From the NCBI GenBank assembly GCA_011503125.2, contig WWBZ02000062.1, forward strand, positions 3,348,001-3,412,000: a DNA stretch of 64,000 nt, in the 5' to 3' direction. This document shows positions 44,496 to 56,267 of the stretch, in pieces. Position numbers and translations under genes: made by a program. Position 1 is the stretch's first letter, and each line of letters opens with the position of its first letter. The notes below the pieces were generated by a model that was not told the origin of the DNA, did no database searches, and was given only the letters and a program-made list of their open reading frames with translations. Source of the stretch: Botryosphaeria dothidea. Its lineage: Eukaryota; Ascomycota; Dothideomycetes; Botryosphaeriales; Botryosphaeriaceae.

Positions 44496-46238
44496 TTACT
44501 CCATCTCAATCGTGCCCGGAGGCTTGCTCGTAACTGCCAAAAAGTTAGCTCATACAACACGCCAAAATTCTTATTCATATGCACGTACTGTCGTAAACCA
44601 CACGGCACACACCGTCGACCTCGTTCACGATTCTTCTGCTCACACGCTTCAAGAACTGGCCGTCGAAGGGGAACCAGTCGGCGGTCATGAAGTCCGTGGT
44701 CTCAACAGCACGGAGAGCAATGACCTGCGCATGCACGCGCTTGTCACCCATGACACCAACAGCCTTGCAAGGCAACAGGGCAGCAAAAGCCTGCGAGATC
44801 TTCCTGTAGAGGCCAGCAGCCTTGATCTCCTCGATGAAAATGTGGTCGGCGTGACGAGCGATGCGCACCTGCTCGGGAGTGACCTCGCCGAGAATGCGAA
44901 TGGCAATACCAGGGCCGGGGAAGGGGTGGCGCCAGACGAGCTCCTCTGGAATGCCCAACTGCGTGCCAAGTTCACGGACCTCATCCTTGAAGAGCTCACG
45001 GAGAGGCTCGATCAGCTTGAGGTGCATGCCCTCCAACAGACCACCGACGTTGTGGTGAGTCTTGATGGTGGCACTGGGGCCCTTGAAGGAAATGCTCTCA
45101 ATGACATCGGGGTAGAGAGTACCCTGGAGCAACCACTCAATCTCGCCGGCCTTGGGGGTGTTGGCAGCCTCCGCAGCGATTCTTTTAGCCTCTTCCTGGA
45201 ACACCTCAATGAAGGTGTTCCCAATGGCCTTGCGCTTCTTCTCCGGATCATCGGTGATGCCCTTGAGCTTTCCGAGGAAGCGCTCGCTAGCGTCAACAAC
45301 AGTCAGGTTGACGCCGAGGTGCTTGCTCAGAGTCTCCTTGACAATCTTAGCCTCGTTGAGCCTGAGCACACCGTTGTCGACCAGAACGGCGTGGAAGCGG
45401 TCGCCAATGGCCTCCTGCATCAGCTTGGCGGCAACGGTGGAGTCAACGCCACCGCTGACGGCACCAATGACCTGACCCTTCTCGCCGACGAGAGCGCGAA
45501 TGCGGGCAAGCTCCTGGTCAACGAACTTGGCCATAGTCCAATTCTGGTTGGCACCGCAGATGTTCACTGCAAAGTTCTTCAGGAGCTCCGTGCCGCGCGG
45601 GGTATGAGTCACCTCCGGGTGGAACTGGATGCCAAACCACTGCTTCGTCTCGTGGGCAATACCTGCGAAAGGCGCATTGTCGGTAGTGGCCAGGATCTGG
45701 AAGCCGCCGGGAAGTTGAGAGAGCTTGTCACCGTGCGACATCCAGACCTCAAGGTCTTTCTCGAGACCCTCAAAGAGCTTGTCGACGTGCGCGGCCTTGC
45801 CGGGGTGCTTCTCGACCTTCAGGTAGGCATGACCGTACTCCTTCTTGTCGCCGGCAGAGACGTTGTCCTTGCTCTGGTGCCAGGCAAGCTCCTGGAGACC
45901 GTAGCAGATACCAAGAATCGGCACGTCGAGGTCGAAAACGGCCGGGTCGGCGTGCGGCGAGCCGTCCTCGTAGACGGAGTAGGGCGAACCGGACAAGATG
46001 ACACCCTTGGGCTTCCAGGAAAGATCAGCGATCTTCTGGGTGCAGGGAAGCATCTCCGAGTAGACATTGAGCTCGCGCAGGCGGCGGGTGATCAGATGCG
46101 AGTACTGGGAGCCTTTTTTTCGCGGTGTTAGTCACAGCATGGCAGTGTCGCGCGCGGCGTGGAAGTACCAAAGTCCAACACCAGGATGGTGTCGAACGTC
46201 TTGTGAGGCTCAATGGGGAGCTCGCCGGTACCTGCCAT
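44496..46238 (-). CDS. GUA1: GMP synthase (glutamine-hydrolysing)
   Basis: The exons (reverse strand) are 46238-46169, 46112-44589 and 44533-44496, encoding 543 aa, the normal fungal length. The class I glutamine amidotransferase domain has the nucleophile motif [16 protein letters not shown], and [12 protein letters not shown]. The ATP-pyrophosphatase domain has the PP-loop [12 protein letters not shown], followed by the dimerisation domain with [12 protein letters not shown]. Splicing of the last 55-nt intron gives the typical terminus [12 protein letters not shown]; without it the frame runs into a stop nine bases on. The enzyme makes GMP from XMP, glutamine and ATP in the cytosol, the last step of the guanine branch of purine synthesis. 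It is divergent from BCP1. Confidence 0.97.
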
Positions 46239-46559
46239 TGTGACTGGTGGGTGGAGGTGGAAAGGGTGGAAGCGACGTTCTGCGGGCTCTGGGGAGACTT
46301 GCAGACGCAGAGGAGAGAGTGTGGGCGGGCGACGCGCCGGGTTAAAAAAATATTGGAGGGGCCGCGTAGGGCTGAACTTTATTTTTTGCGCGTCGCCGAT
46401 AAGCCGCGATAAAAACAACTCATGGCCTCCGAGTGCGAGAAATGGGGCTCATTACTCGGCCACGACTAAAATCCCACCCCGACTCCGGTTTTCTCCAGCC
46501 TCAAAACTACCGCCGCCCGCCGCCACAACCCTCAGCAATCCGCACGCACATCGGCAGCA
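46239..46559. promoter_or_regulatory. Shared intergenic promoter of GUA1 and BCP1
   Basis: The 321 nt between two divergent start codons must hold both promoters and leaders. An A/T-rich core (GGTTAAAAAAATATTGG) lies near 46340-46357. No named factor site is assigned. Confidence 0.5.
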
Positions 46560-47577
46560 ATGGGCAAAGGCAGCAAGAAGAGAAAGGACCCCGAGGAGCT
46601 GGGCGATGCTCCGCCCGCGAAGGACCATGCCGAAGACGAGGATGACGAGAGCGATGAGGTGCGCCAGTCCGCGGCCTTGCAGGTGACCGAGTGACCCGAT
46701 GCTAATTGCGCTGCGCAATCTCTAGGAGATGGACATGCTCAATGTCGACTTTGAATGGTTCGATCCGTCGCCCGATGTTGACTTCCACGGCCTGAAGACC
46801 CTGATGCGCCAGCTGCTCGACGTCGATAACCAGCTGTTCAACCTGTCCGAGTTGGCCGATATGATCCTGGCGCAGCCTCTCCTGGGCTCGACGGTCAAGG
46901 TTGACGGTCTTGAGTCAGATCCGTATGCCTTTCTCACCGTGCTGAACTTGCATGAGCACAAGGTGAGCTTCACAACAGCAGTTCCATCCCTCTACTTCCC
47001 CGCTAACACGATACAGGATAAGCAAGTGGTCAAAGACCTCACCAAATACTTCGCCCAGAAGGCCTCGTCCTCGTCGAGCCTTTCCCAGCTTCCATCCCTC
47101 CTCGACCCGTCGTCTCCCTCCCAAGTCGGCCTCATCTTGACCGAGCGCTTCATCAACATGCCCTCGGAGATCGTACCACCCATGTATACCATGCTGCAGG
47201 AGGAGATCCAGTGGGCGCTGGATGAGAAGGAGCCCTACCAGTTCTCGCATTATCTGATCCTCTCCAAGACGTATCTTGAGATCGAATCGAAGCTGGATAT
47301 GGAGGACAACAGGCCTAATAAGAAGAAGAGGAAGGATGGCGGCGCTGAGGTCTTTTACTTTCATCCCGAAGACGAAGTGCTGCACAAGCACGCGCTGGCG
47401 CATGCGACATACGAGTACACGAAGCAAGGGGACGAGGGCGCATCTGATGCAAAGAGAGCATTCCAGGATGCGGGCATTAAGCCCATGGGCCACCTCATTC
47501 TGATTGAGGCGAGCAAGTTTGCCGATGCAGTGAAGGCGGTGGGAGAGTATTTGGGTGGCCCCGCTGCTCAGGCGTGA
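46560..47577 (+). CDS. BCP1: Bcp1/BCCIP family protein
   Basis: The exons are 46560-46658, 46726-46962 and 47017-47577, encoding 298 aa; phases are all 0. A short basic start (GKGSKKRKDPEE) and an acidic stretch (AEDEDDESDEEMDMLNVDFE) lead into FDPSPDVDFHGLKTLMRQLL, the conserved entry of the family, then LADMILAQPLLGSTVK, SEIVPPMYTMLQEEIQWAL, and the HYLILSKTY segment. The C-terminal part keeps KKKRKDG and FYFHPEDEVLHKHA. In yeast Bcp1 is a nuclear chaperone of ribosomal protein uL14 (Rpl23) and is needed for Mss4 export; human BCCIP is the homologue. The function here is inferred from family membership. Confidence 0.93.
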
Positions 47578-48152
47578 GCGCTGCGCAGGTGTGTCAAAAG
47601 TCATGAATTGCGAAGATACCAAAAGCGAATGCATAAATTTAAGCTCAAACTTACCACTGTCACGCACGAAGAGAATTCGCCTGTACCTTTTAGCAACAGC
47701 ACGACCATCTACCTGCCTACAGTCACTTGCAAGTAACTTGAGCGATACTTAGGACATTGACGGCGTTGACCTTTGAAGGATTACGTCCATATGATCACTT
47801 GAGCTTTCCTAATACATCTTATCCCGCCGGTTCAGTGCGTCGAAGCCCAGGATTTAAATCTTCTAGCGCGACTGGAGTGGAGTATGGCTCCTAAGCAGCC
47901 CCCAAGATGGGGAATGCAGGTTATTGGTCTCGCTTGCCTTCATTGCTGACAAAATGCGGGGATAGTGTAACCTGACCTACTTCGAAACCCACTATGGCGC
48001 GATCTCATTACTGTAGAGGTAATTATTCAGCATCAAAGCGCAGGTTCGATTCCGTTTTATTTTGTCCGGGACTTTCCATTTAACCAGCACAGCTTCCTTC
48101 GATTAGTTCTGATCTCAAGTCGTTCTCTGAAGCAATTGCAGAAATCCGAACA
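47578..48152. other. Intergenic
   Basis: It holds the presumed BCP1 3' flank and the promoter of the PAF-AH-like gene. A GGTTCGATTCC string at about 48043 resembles a tRNA B box, but no cloverleaf forms. Confidence 0.5.
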
Positions 48153-49385
48153 ATGAAGCGCCTCCACGACCTTGTACTTGCGATCCTCAGCATTGCATCC
48201 GTTGCATACTGCGACGGAGTTCTTCTCCATAAACCAACTGGTCCATACTATGTGACGCATACGCAGCATGTATTCAACCACACCACACTCGACGACTTCA
48301 CTGCACCCAATGGCACGGGCATCGGAACAATCCTGCTGGCATCCATCTTCGCCCCGACAGAGTCAGTCCCAAACCAAACGGTACCATACATGGACGACAC
48401 CAACGCCGAAATCTGGAGCTCGACCTTCGGCTTCCCCCGGGGATTGCTCTCCACACTCGTCACCGAGCTCCAATGGCAAGCCCCCTTCCTCTCCGGCCCG
48501 GGCTTTGCCAACGGCACCTCGCCCTACCCAACCCTCATCTTCATGCCCGGCGCCGGCCTAGCCAGCTTCGCCTACACAGCCTACCTCTCCGAGCTCGCCT
48601 CCCACGGCTGCTCCGTCATCGCCATCGACCACCCCGGCGAACCACCCTACCTCGAACTGCCCTACAACCTCGGCGGCGTCCGCAGCGACTACCCGCCTCT
48701 CAGCAGCTACACGTGGACGGTCGCACAACTCCAGAGCATCTACGCCCACCGCGTCGCCGACGCCTCCGCCGTCCTCAGCGACGCCTACCTCCCCTCCCTC
48801 GTCCGCGCCCACGGCCTCCCCATCAACCTCACCCACATCGGCATCTTCGGCCACAGCATCGGCGGCGCCGGCTCCGCCGGCGTCCTCGCGCGGAACCCCG
48901 GCGTCCTCGCGGGCGCCAACCTGGACGGCTGGCTCTTCTTCGACATCTGGGACCTGTACGGCAACGGCAGCGTCCGCACCAAGCCCTACCCGGACCTGGC
49001 GCCCCGCCCCTTCCTCGAGCTGGCGCGCGACGACCCGGCCGGCCCGGACGCGACGTGGACGAACTTCAGCGCCGCGCAGAGCGGGTGGCTGCGCGACGTG
49101 GGCGTGCGCGGGGCGCTGCACTTCGACTTCAGCGACGTGCCGCTGTGGGTGGATTTGCTGGGGCAGCGGGACGGGCCGCCGGGGAGGTTCAATGCGAGTA
49201 ATTTCTTGGGTGGCATCGATGGGCGGCGGGTCACTGAGGTGGTTAACATGTTTTTGAAGGGGTTCTTTGGGTACGTTAGCGGTGGAGGGTTGGGGGCTGT
49301 GGATGGGCTCGTCAAGGACGCTCCGGAGGCGTATGTGCGGGAATCACAGGACGTTGCGGAGGTGTATGTTGACAGAGGTCTCTGA
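48153..49385 (+). CDS. Secreted PAF-acetylhydrolase-like alpha/beta hydrolase
   Basis: Single exon, 410 aa. An N-terminal signal peptide (LVLAILSIASVAYC) is followed by an alpha/beta-hydrolase fold of the type-II PAF acetylhydrolase kind. It has the strand and oxyanion region YPTLIFMPGAGLASFAYTAY, then VIAIDHPGEPPY, and the nucleophile elbow IGIFGHSIGG with Ser about 235. GANLDGW probably holds the catalytic Asp, and LHFDFSDV is the likely His site. Several N-x-S/T sequons (NHTT, NGTG, NGTS, NFSA) support secretion. Animal PAF-AH cleaves short or oxidised acyl groups from phospholipids; fungal substrates are unknown. The C-terminal 60 residues are Gly/Val-rich. There are no introns. Confidence 0.87.
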   Translation: MKRLHDLVLAILSIASVAYCDGVLLHKPTGPYYVTHTQHVFNHTTLDDFTAPNGTGIGTILLASIFAPTESVPNQTVPYMDDTNAEIWSSTFGFPRGLLSTLVTELQWQAPFLSGPGFANGTSPYPTLIFMPGAGLASFAYTAYLSELASHGCSVIAIDHPGEPPYLELPYNLGGVRSDYPPLSSYTWTVAQLQSIYAHRVADASAVLSDAYLPSLVRAHGLPINLTHIGIFGHSIGGAGSAGVLARNPGVLAGANLDGWLFFDIWDLYGNGSVRTKPYPDLAPRPFLELARDDPAGPDATWTNFSAAQSGWLRDVGVRGALHFDFSDVPLWVDLLGQRDGPPGRFNASNFLGGIDGRRVTEVVNMFLKGFFGYVSGGGLGAVDGLVKDAPEAYVRESQDVAEVYVDRGL

Positions 49386-49692
49386 AGAGAAAAGCATTTC
49401 GGAAAAGACAGCATTGCCGTATTCGTATGAATGTCAGATCAATCACGGGCGAAGGGACGACTTGGACAAGAAGAAACCTAAGTCTTCAAAAGGACACTGC
49501 ACCACTGTCACCGAAACGGATAGCTTGTACAAAACTTCGATTGTCATGCCACCTAACCAAATAGAAGCAAACGAATCAGAACAATGCGTTATCATATCTA
49601 CGTGCCTTGATTCAATCAGAAAACAACCATTGGTATCGACACACCTCTTCAAACGCCAAGACCCCCATGCCCAGTCCTTTTATTCTTCAAAA
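49386..49692. other. Convergent intergenic stretch
   Basis: About 300 nt between the 3' ends of the PAF-AH-like gene and MCM6; nothing is recognised. Confidence 0.5.
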
Positions 49693-52684
49693 TCAAACAT
49701 CCTCCACAGCGCAGTTAGGGTGCATAACATACACCACCTTACCATCACGCGGCGCCTCCTCGCCCTCATCCGTCAGACCCTCACCACGGATCTGCATGAG
49801 GATATTATCCTACCCCAACGCATTAGCGAAAGCCCTAAAAGACTGAGAAACACGGAGCATGTAAAACGTACCTTGACCATCCTCTTCAATACCTTCTTCG
49901 CCAAATCCCTCTCCTCCTCCAAATCCTTCTGCGTCTCCAACTCCGCCTCCTTCTGCTCCAGATACCACACCAGCAACTCCTCCTCCTCGACACCATCCTC
50001 CGCCGTCGCGGCATCCGCGTTGACGCGCCGCACCAACATGTTGAGGATCGACATGTAATGGTCATACGTGATCTTCTTCTTCTCCCGCTGGGGCTGCTGC
50101 GCGGCCGGGGTAGCAGAAGCCGAAGCAGACGGGCCGCGACCCGCATGCTCCTGCTCGACATCGCCCATCTCCGCGTCAGCGCCAGCCTCCGCATCCGCGG
50201 CGCCCTCCTCGTCATCCTCGACCTCGACGTCGTCCTTCTCGACGGAGATGATGCTCTGGCGGAGGAGGTTGAACGCCTCGCGCACGAACTCAGGCGTGAC
50301 CTCGGTGACGCAGTTGGCCTTGGCGATGGCCTCGGAGAGGCGGATCATCGACTCGAGCTGGCGGACCGTGATGCGGTAGCTGTTGCGGCCGATGCCGCCC
50401 TGCGCGTCGTCGGCGCGCAGCTCCTTGTACTTCTCGACGAGCGCCTGCTTGGCCTCGGGCGTGAACTCGGGCTTGAAGGTGCGCGCGAAGCGGATGTAGC
50501 GCTGCAGCTGCTCCGTGCTGAATTCAGGCTGCACCGCGTCGTCGCGCAGGCGGTGGATATTGACGATGTGCTCGGCCAGGTGGCGGTCGACGCCCTCGTC
50601 GCACTCGTCGAGGACGACGAAGAAGAGGTCGAAACGGGACATGATAGGGGCGCTCATGTTGACATTGGCGCGAAGAGTAGTCTTCCGGTTGTAGCGACCG
50701 CCGACGGGGTTGGCTGCGGCAAGGATGGAGGTACGGGCGTTCAGTGTGGCCTGGATACCAGCCTTGGCGATGGAGATGGTCTGCTGTTCCATGGCTTCGT
50801 GAATTGCAACCTGGTCGCCAATATCCATCTTGTCGAATTCGTCAATTGCGCAAATACCATTATCCGCAAGCATCAGAGCACCAGCCTCGATGGTGAAATC
50901 CCCTGTCTCCTCATCCTTGACCACAGCGGCAGTGAGACCGGCAGCGGAAGATGCCTTGCCGGAGGTGTAGACCGCACGAGGCAAGAAGGAGCAGATGTAC
51001 TTGAGGAATTGAGACTTGCTGGTACTGGGATCACCAACAATGCAGATATTGATATCACCTCTCAGAGCCATGCCTTCCGGAGTTTGCTTGCTGACACCGC
51101 CCATGAGCTGAAGGAGAAGACCCTTCTTGATGACCTGGTGTCCGTAGACCATGGGTGCGATCGAGTCGACTAGACGCATGAAGATATTGTTGGTATGGAC
51201 CATGTTCCGGAGATCTTCGATCTCAGCCGGCGAAAGAGTTGCAAGGTACTCGGCCTGGGCCTCCTCGCCAGTCTGGTTAGTCTCCACTGGAGCAGTCTGA
51301 TTGAGGGAAGCGAGGATGTTTCCTGCCTGTCCGTGGAGCTGCTGAGTTGCACTTTGACCAGGGGTCGAGGTGTCGGGGGTGATCATGCAGGAAAGGAAGG
51401 CCATGCGGTAAGTCAGATCCCTCACACCAAGCGCCTTCAGACCCGAGACACCACTGCCACCAACATCGTTGCCTCTCGGCATGTTACTGTTATCTCTAGT
51501 CGCTTGGGGCCTAGTGCCAGGAACGCGGAACTGGCTCACGTCGGGAATGACAATGGCAGTACCAGTAAAGATGCACTTCTCTCCTGCCTTGGCGCGGTCG
51601 ACCATTTCTCCGCGCAAGATGACATCCATTGTGCGGGGCATGCTGCCAGTCGGAATCTCCGAACTGTTCTCCTGAATGCGGACCTTCTGCCAGTCGACAA
51701 AGGTGCTTTGCCTGATATCCAAACGCCAGCCAACACGGTTGCCGCAGGTCAAATTCGGACATTGGGTAGGCTCGGTGTAACGGAATGTTTGCTCGACATT
51801 GGGAACCACAGCATTACAGGCCTCACAAACAAAAGTGGCCAGCGACAACTCAGGACGGACCTCCGAAGTTCTTGTAGCTGTGCCGGAAATGGAGAGCAGC
51901 TTGCCGATAGATGAAGTTCGTAGTTGTCTGATGCGGGAAACGAGCGGCAAATTGTAGAAAGACAGAGCGAAAAGCTTATCAGTCTGCTGGTTGGTTGTCT
52001 TTCCAGACATCTTCGAGTCTTCGCTTGAACCTGCGGCAGAGGAGGCAGCTGCCGAAGTGTTGGAGTTCGGTTGTCTGTGCTCCCTGTAGTATTCCGGCTC
52101 GTATTTTGCAATTAGGTTGTTCAGGGCGCGCGTCATGTAAGGCAGGAAACGATAGTATTCGTTGGCAATGGCATTTGCAACGACGCCATCCTCATGTCTC
52201 ATGAGATGTGTAAAGTCGATGTAGAGGGTCGACAGGCCGTAGTGCTTCATGCCTTGGATTTGGGCGATGTAGTATTTGTCGGTAGTCTGAACACTCGAAA
52301 CGGGTGCGGATGAGGTTGGTTCTTCCGTGTAACTATGATTCCTGTCAGCTGGAGAGTCCTGCGCTTGCTTGAGGGGTTAGTTTACGTCTCGAGGAACTCC
52401 TCAAATCTTTGCGACAAGGTCTCGCCAGTCACATCGACGACGCGGGGAATATCCTGCCGTGGGCCCGCCGAGCGACGGACAGTACCACGTGCGCCAACGA
52501 CCTCATCATCAGGGAAGCCTTCAATATCACTGTTTGCGCCAGCACTCTCGGATGGAGGCCCCCGTGGGCGCGAAGAGGAACGGTTCTGCGGGCGTCTATC
52601 GGCTTGGGATGCGGTCGAAGCGGGGGTGGCGGCGTCCAGACCGAAATTATCGGAGCCAATGACGGCGTCGACCAGAGAAGACAT
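49693..52684 (-). CDS. MCM6: DNA replication licensing factor MCM6
   Basis: The exons (reverse strand) are 52684-52386, 52332-49872 and 49791-49693, encoding 952 aa. Splicing restores SQRFEEFLETYTEE at the first junction and KRMVKIRGEG at the second. The N-terminal domain has a zinc finger (CEACNAVV, CPNLTCGNR) and the MCM6-specific stretch STFVDWQKVRIQE, then PRTMDVILRGEMVDRAKAGE. The AAA+ core has Walker A GDPSTSKSQ (near residue 533), Walker B CAIDEFDKM, and the arginine finger SRFDLFF. A C-terminal acidic linker and winged-helix region close the protein. MCM6 is one of six subunits of the replicative CMG helicase, loaded at origins in G1 and active in the nucleus. An acidic and Ala-rich insert lies at about residues 780-830. 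Confidence 0.97.
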
Positions 52685-54846
52685 GTTGGGCGACTTTTGG
52701 GAAGGAGGTTATGGGGAAGCACAAGATGGGAGGAATGGTCTGGTGGAGCAGATGGCGGGCGTGTTTTCAGCCAGAAGCGCGGGCCGGCTGAGGTTCGGAG
52801 AAGACGCGCTGCGCGTCGCGTCGCGTTCTTTCGCGTCTCGCCAAGACAGCTCAATTTGTTATCTGCTTTGGGACTAGCGTCTCCTGCGAATCTACCCCGC
52901 CACCCTTCAAGCTGGACTCCCGACTCCACACATCCGAGATTCTTGTTGTCGGGACCCGGCAAACCCTGGAGCACCTTCATATCATGACGCAAATGGTCGA
53001 TACCCTTCATTTCGATGCATTGGTTCGGATTCTGTGCTGCTGAAGCCACCGTCCTCCGTGGCCACCTTTGGACGTCATCTGGAGCACTTCGTCCATGTTC
53101 TGGGCTGCAAAAATCCGTTGTTCTGATTCAACAGGCCATTCATTGAGGCGTTGTGGTGTACTAAAAAAAGATCTATTGAAGGTTTGGCTACATTTCAGGT
53201 GCAGCAAAACGCGCGACACTTTCTGATGACACGATCCTGCAACAAGCAACTGTACTACACCATCCGGTTAAATGTTATTGATGAGACGACAAAGTCACTG
53301 GCTGCAGAGATCCGGCCAAACAGTCGCTGTGAAGATGTGCAGATACTGATGTTACAACTTCCGCATCACTCCGACTAAACTGGTGTAGTAGTGGCATTTC
53401 CCCTACAAGATAAGCGGACCATCACGACCCATTCAAAGTGGACAATTCCCGATGAACACACGCTCCGAACACGAGTCCCGAATTTATTATTGCATACAAT
53501 TCGTCAACCCGCTCTCGGAGCCTTGCTTATCGGAGCACATTGGCGGAGGCAGAACCGCATTGCTCTCACACCAAGGGTTCTGGCACCAAGTGACATGTCC
53601 AAGCTGCACGGACGTTAAGGAAAAGGTAATCACCAAATATGGTTTGCACTCGCTGGCTATCTCGCCGATGTGTGCAGATGTCAAGCAACTGTCAGATTCA
53701 CGCGAAGCATCAATGTTTGATTTGAAGCACTGGATACCCCTGCAACATGTGGATGGTCGGTCCAATACGCTCTCTATCGGCCCGTTGGAGGTAGCTGTGT
53801 CCGACCTACAGAGATGTGCTGCAGCCGGCAGTTAACGCCAAGTGCGAGATTCCCACCAACTAATCAGAAAAGGATCTAACCAACACTACCATGGGGGGGG
53901 GGGGTGGAAGCATTCGTCCGGATGGGTTTATTCCGTAAAATGCAATACGCCCGCGTCCGGACGAATGCTTCTGCTCCCCATGATGATATTTTTATTGGAG
54001 GCTGTCGCCGCTAACCGTCGGCTGCAGCACCCCTCTGTACATGGAGACCAGATCCGGTAGATCCGCTCCGGGGTTCGTTGTCTTTCTGTAAATCCCACTC
54101 CATGTATAAGCTTGATCTAATTGCAACAAGTATATAGCTTGTAGACCTCGCTTACTCTTATTTCGAGGTATACGATGAGCGGAACGCGGCTCCTCATGTT
54201 CAATCGATCTCTCTTATAGTGTTCGCTATGACGATACTTCGTCGGAAAAGTTTCTCTTCAGGAAACTTTGCACACTCACTCCAAAGAAACAACTTCTACA
54301 AAAATGCCTGAAACTTGAATATCTCTCTCAGGTGGGTCAAAAAAATGACTATCTCTTGATTTTTAGATGATACTTGCTTCATGCTGCCCGAATGCGGATT
54401 TGGGGGAACAACAACCGTCCCCCACGATAAAGCCTTTGTTCAGGTACAGACAGCCCTAGTCGACGGGCCGCAGATTACTTTCCTAATTTGTAGATACACT
54501 TCAGCTGTTACAGAAGCGCCTTCAAATTTCGGATGAATAGCTATCATCTGACAACATAGGGGAAATGCGAGGGTCAGAGACATGACATAAATTGATGATT
54601 CTGCATATCAGCCTGACATACTTACCAGTCTCCATCCTCCATGACGAAGCAAAACATCAACAAGATTTTGGTCTGAGTTGCGACCCGCCACCTATACGAG
54701 AGCAAAAACATTACCAAAGTTCAAACGAAATGGGTGGAGACGTCTTCAAAAGGCCCAGCTACTTCGCACCATTCAACATGTTGTTATCCGGCACAGTCAT
54801 TCCTTTGAACATCTTCATCTGAGCTACCGGCAAACGAAGCAAAGCC
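52685..54846. other. Intergenic stretch of about 2.2 kb with an inverted repeat
   Basis: Short frames (53151-53835) have no motif or ATG context worth calling. A perfect 16-bp inverted repeat lies at 53907-53971 next to a run of 12 G (53893-53904). The last few hundred bases are the GH45 promoter. Confidence 0.5.
53907..53971. repeat. Perfect 16-bp inverted repeat with 33-nt loop
   Basis: GAAGCATTCGTCCGGA (53907-53922) pairs with TCCGGACGAATGCTTC (53956-53971). Beyond the arms the symmetry continues loosely: ATGGGG on the left (inside a G run) and CCCCAT on the right. It would form a stable hairpin. It may be a small transposon relic or a structured untranscribed element; no target duplication was seen. 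Confidence 0.8.
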
Positions 54847-55957
54847 ATGGCTCCACATTCTTTTACATCATCGCTCGCTGCGACCCTCCTCTCTCTCTCA
54901 TCACTACACATCACCACCGCGCAACAGGTCCCGCAACAGAATGGCGGGTATCAGAACGGTGGGTATCAGAACAATGGGTATCAGAACGGCGGATACCAGA
55001 ACGGCGGATATCAGAATGGCGGATACCAGGGCTACGGCACCTCAACCCGCTACTGGGACTGCTGCATGCCCAGCTGCAGCAACCCAAACAAAGCACCCGT
55101 CACACACCCCGTCAACGTCTGCAGCGTCCAAGACCAACCCCTCTTCAGCCAAGGCTCCCCACTTAACCAAGACCCACAATCCAACCAATACCAGCCATAC
55201 AACCAAAACCAGAAGTCCAACCAATACCAGCAGCAATCCAACCAATACCAGCAACCCGACCAAGGCGTGCAGTCCGGCTGCGGCGGCGGCAACGGCTTCC
55301 AGTGCAGCGACCAGAGCCCCAGGGCCATCAACCAGAACCTCGCCATCGGCTTCGCGGCGGCCAACATCGCCGGCCTGACCGAGAGTGATTGGTGCTGTGC
55401 CTGCTATGCGTGCGTTTTCTCTCTCTCTCTATTCCTCCCTCCCTCCCCCATCTCTCTCCGCTCCAATGCTAACGGCGAATGAAAACAGCCTCACCTTCAC
55501 CAACACCGCCATCGCCGGCAAGACCATGATCGTCCAGATCACAAACACCGGCAACGACCTCAAGCCCAACCAATTCGACATCGCCATGCCCGGCGGCGGC
55601 GTCGGCCAGTTCCAGCAAGGCTGCGCGACGCAATGGGGCGACGGCGGTGGCACCGGCGGCTTCAGCGGCGGCGGCTTCAGCAACCCCCAGCAGTATGGCG
55701 GCGTGCAGGATGTGTCCGAGTGCCAGTCGCTGCCGCCGGCCTGGCAGGCCGGCTGCGAGTTCCGCTACGGCTGGTTCATGAACGCGGATAACCCGAATCT
55801 GCAGTTCCAGCGCGTGCAGTGCCCGGATCAGCTAGTGCAGACGACGGGGTGTTCGAGGTTGGAGGAGGCTAGAGGTGCCGGTGGTAGTGGGGGAGGAGGA
55901 ATGGGAGGAGGAATGAGAGGAGGAATGGGAGGGGGAATGGGAAGAGGTTCTACGTGA
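54847..55957 (+). CDS. GH45 endoglucanase with Gln/Asn-rich repeats
   Basis: The exons are 54847-55409 and 55489-55957, encoding 343 aa. A signal peptide (about residues 1-25) is followed by a repeat of N-G-G-Y-Q units (residues 32-61). The GH45 catalytic signature TSTRYWDCCMPSC comes next, with nucleophile/base candidate Asp71. Then come VQSGCGGGNGFQCSDQ, FAAANIAGLTESDWCCACYA (interrupted by the 79-nt intron), and NQFDIAMPGGGVG with the second catalytic Asp about 218. Between the first and second conserved blocks lies an unusual Gln/Asn/Tyr-rich insert of about 35 residues (SNQYQ-type repeats) where ordinary GH45 enzymes have a short loop. The C-terminal 35 residues are Gly/Met/Arg-rich. The enzyme hydrolyses internal beta-1,4-glucan bonds outside the cell. 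No cellulose-binding module is visible. Confidence 0.9.
54940..55029 (+). repeat. Six tandem 15-bp copies encoding N-G-G-Y-Q
   Basis: Six imperfect copies of AAYGGYGGRTAYCAG sit in frame inside the GH45 gene. Differences are mostly synonymous, which suggests selection or recent expansion of the peptide repeat. Confidence 0.9.
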
Positions 55958-56267
55958 TGGACCAGGTAAGATGGGTAAGGGAGTTGATGGGAGGTGGTGG
56001 TCCGGTATGTTGGATTTTTATGGTTGAGATGTTTCTTTCGTAGGGTCAACTTTCAGTTTCTTGCTTCTCCGACAGTTTTCGAAATTGGAAGCACTACCCC
56101 AAATTTTACAGATGGCTCTCTCAGACATGCTGTGACTGTTGAACTCTAAAGCGCCTGGAAGATGGCAAGTGTATCAGGATTGTTATCGAGGAAAGAAAAA
56201 AAAAAACTGCGCGTTCTTACAATGGCGCTTGATCTTAACACCATCCATCTAAACCAAGACCCAACCC
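55958..56267. other. Convergent intergenic stretch
   Basis: 310 nt between the 3' ends of the GH45 and sedolisin genes; nothing is recognised. Confidence 0.5.

Noticed and set aside
44452..46131. 559-codon forward frame
   Set aside because: It is the antisense of GUA1, whose amidotransferase and PP-loop motifs are unmistakable on the reverse strand.
48000..48070. tRNA-like B box GGTTCGATTCC
   Set aside because: The T-stem does not pair, and no acceptor or anticodon stem can be drawn.
50058..51173. 371-codon forward frame
   Set aside because: It is the antisense of the MCM6 AAA+ core.
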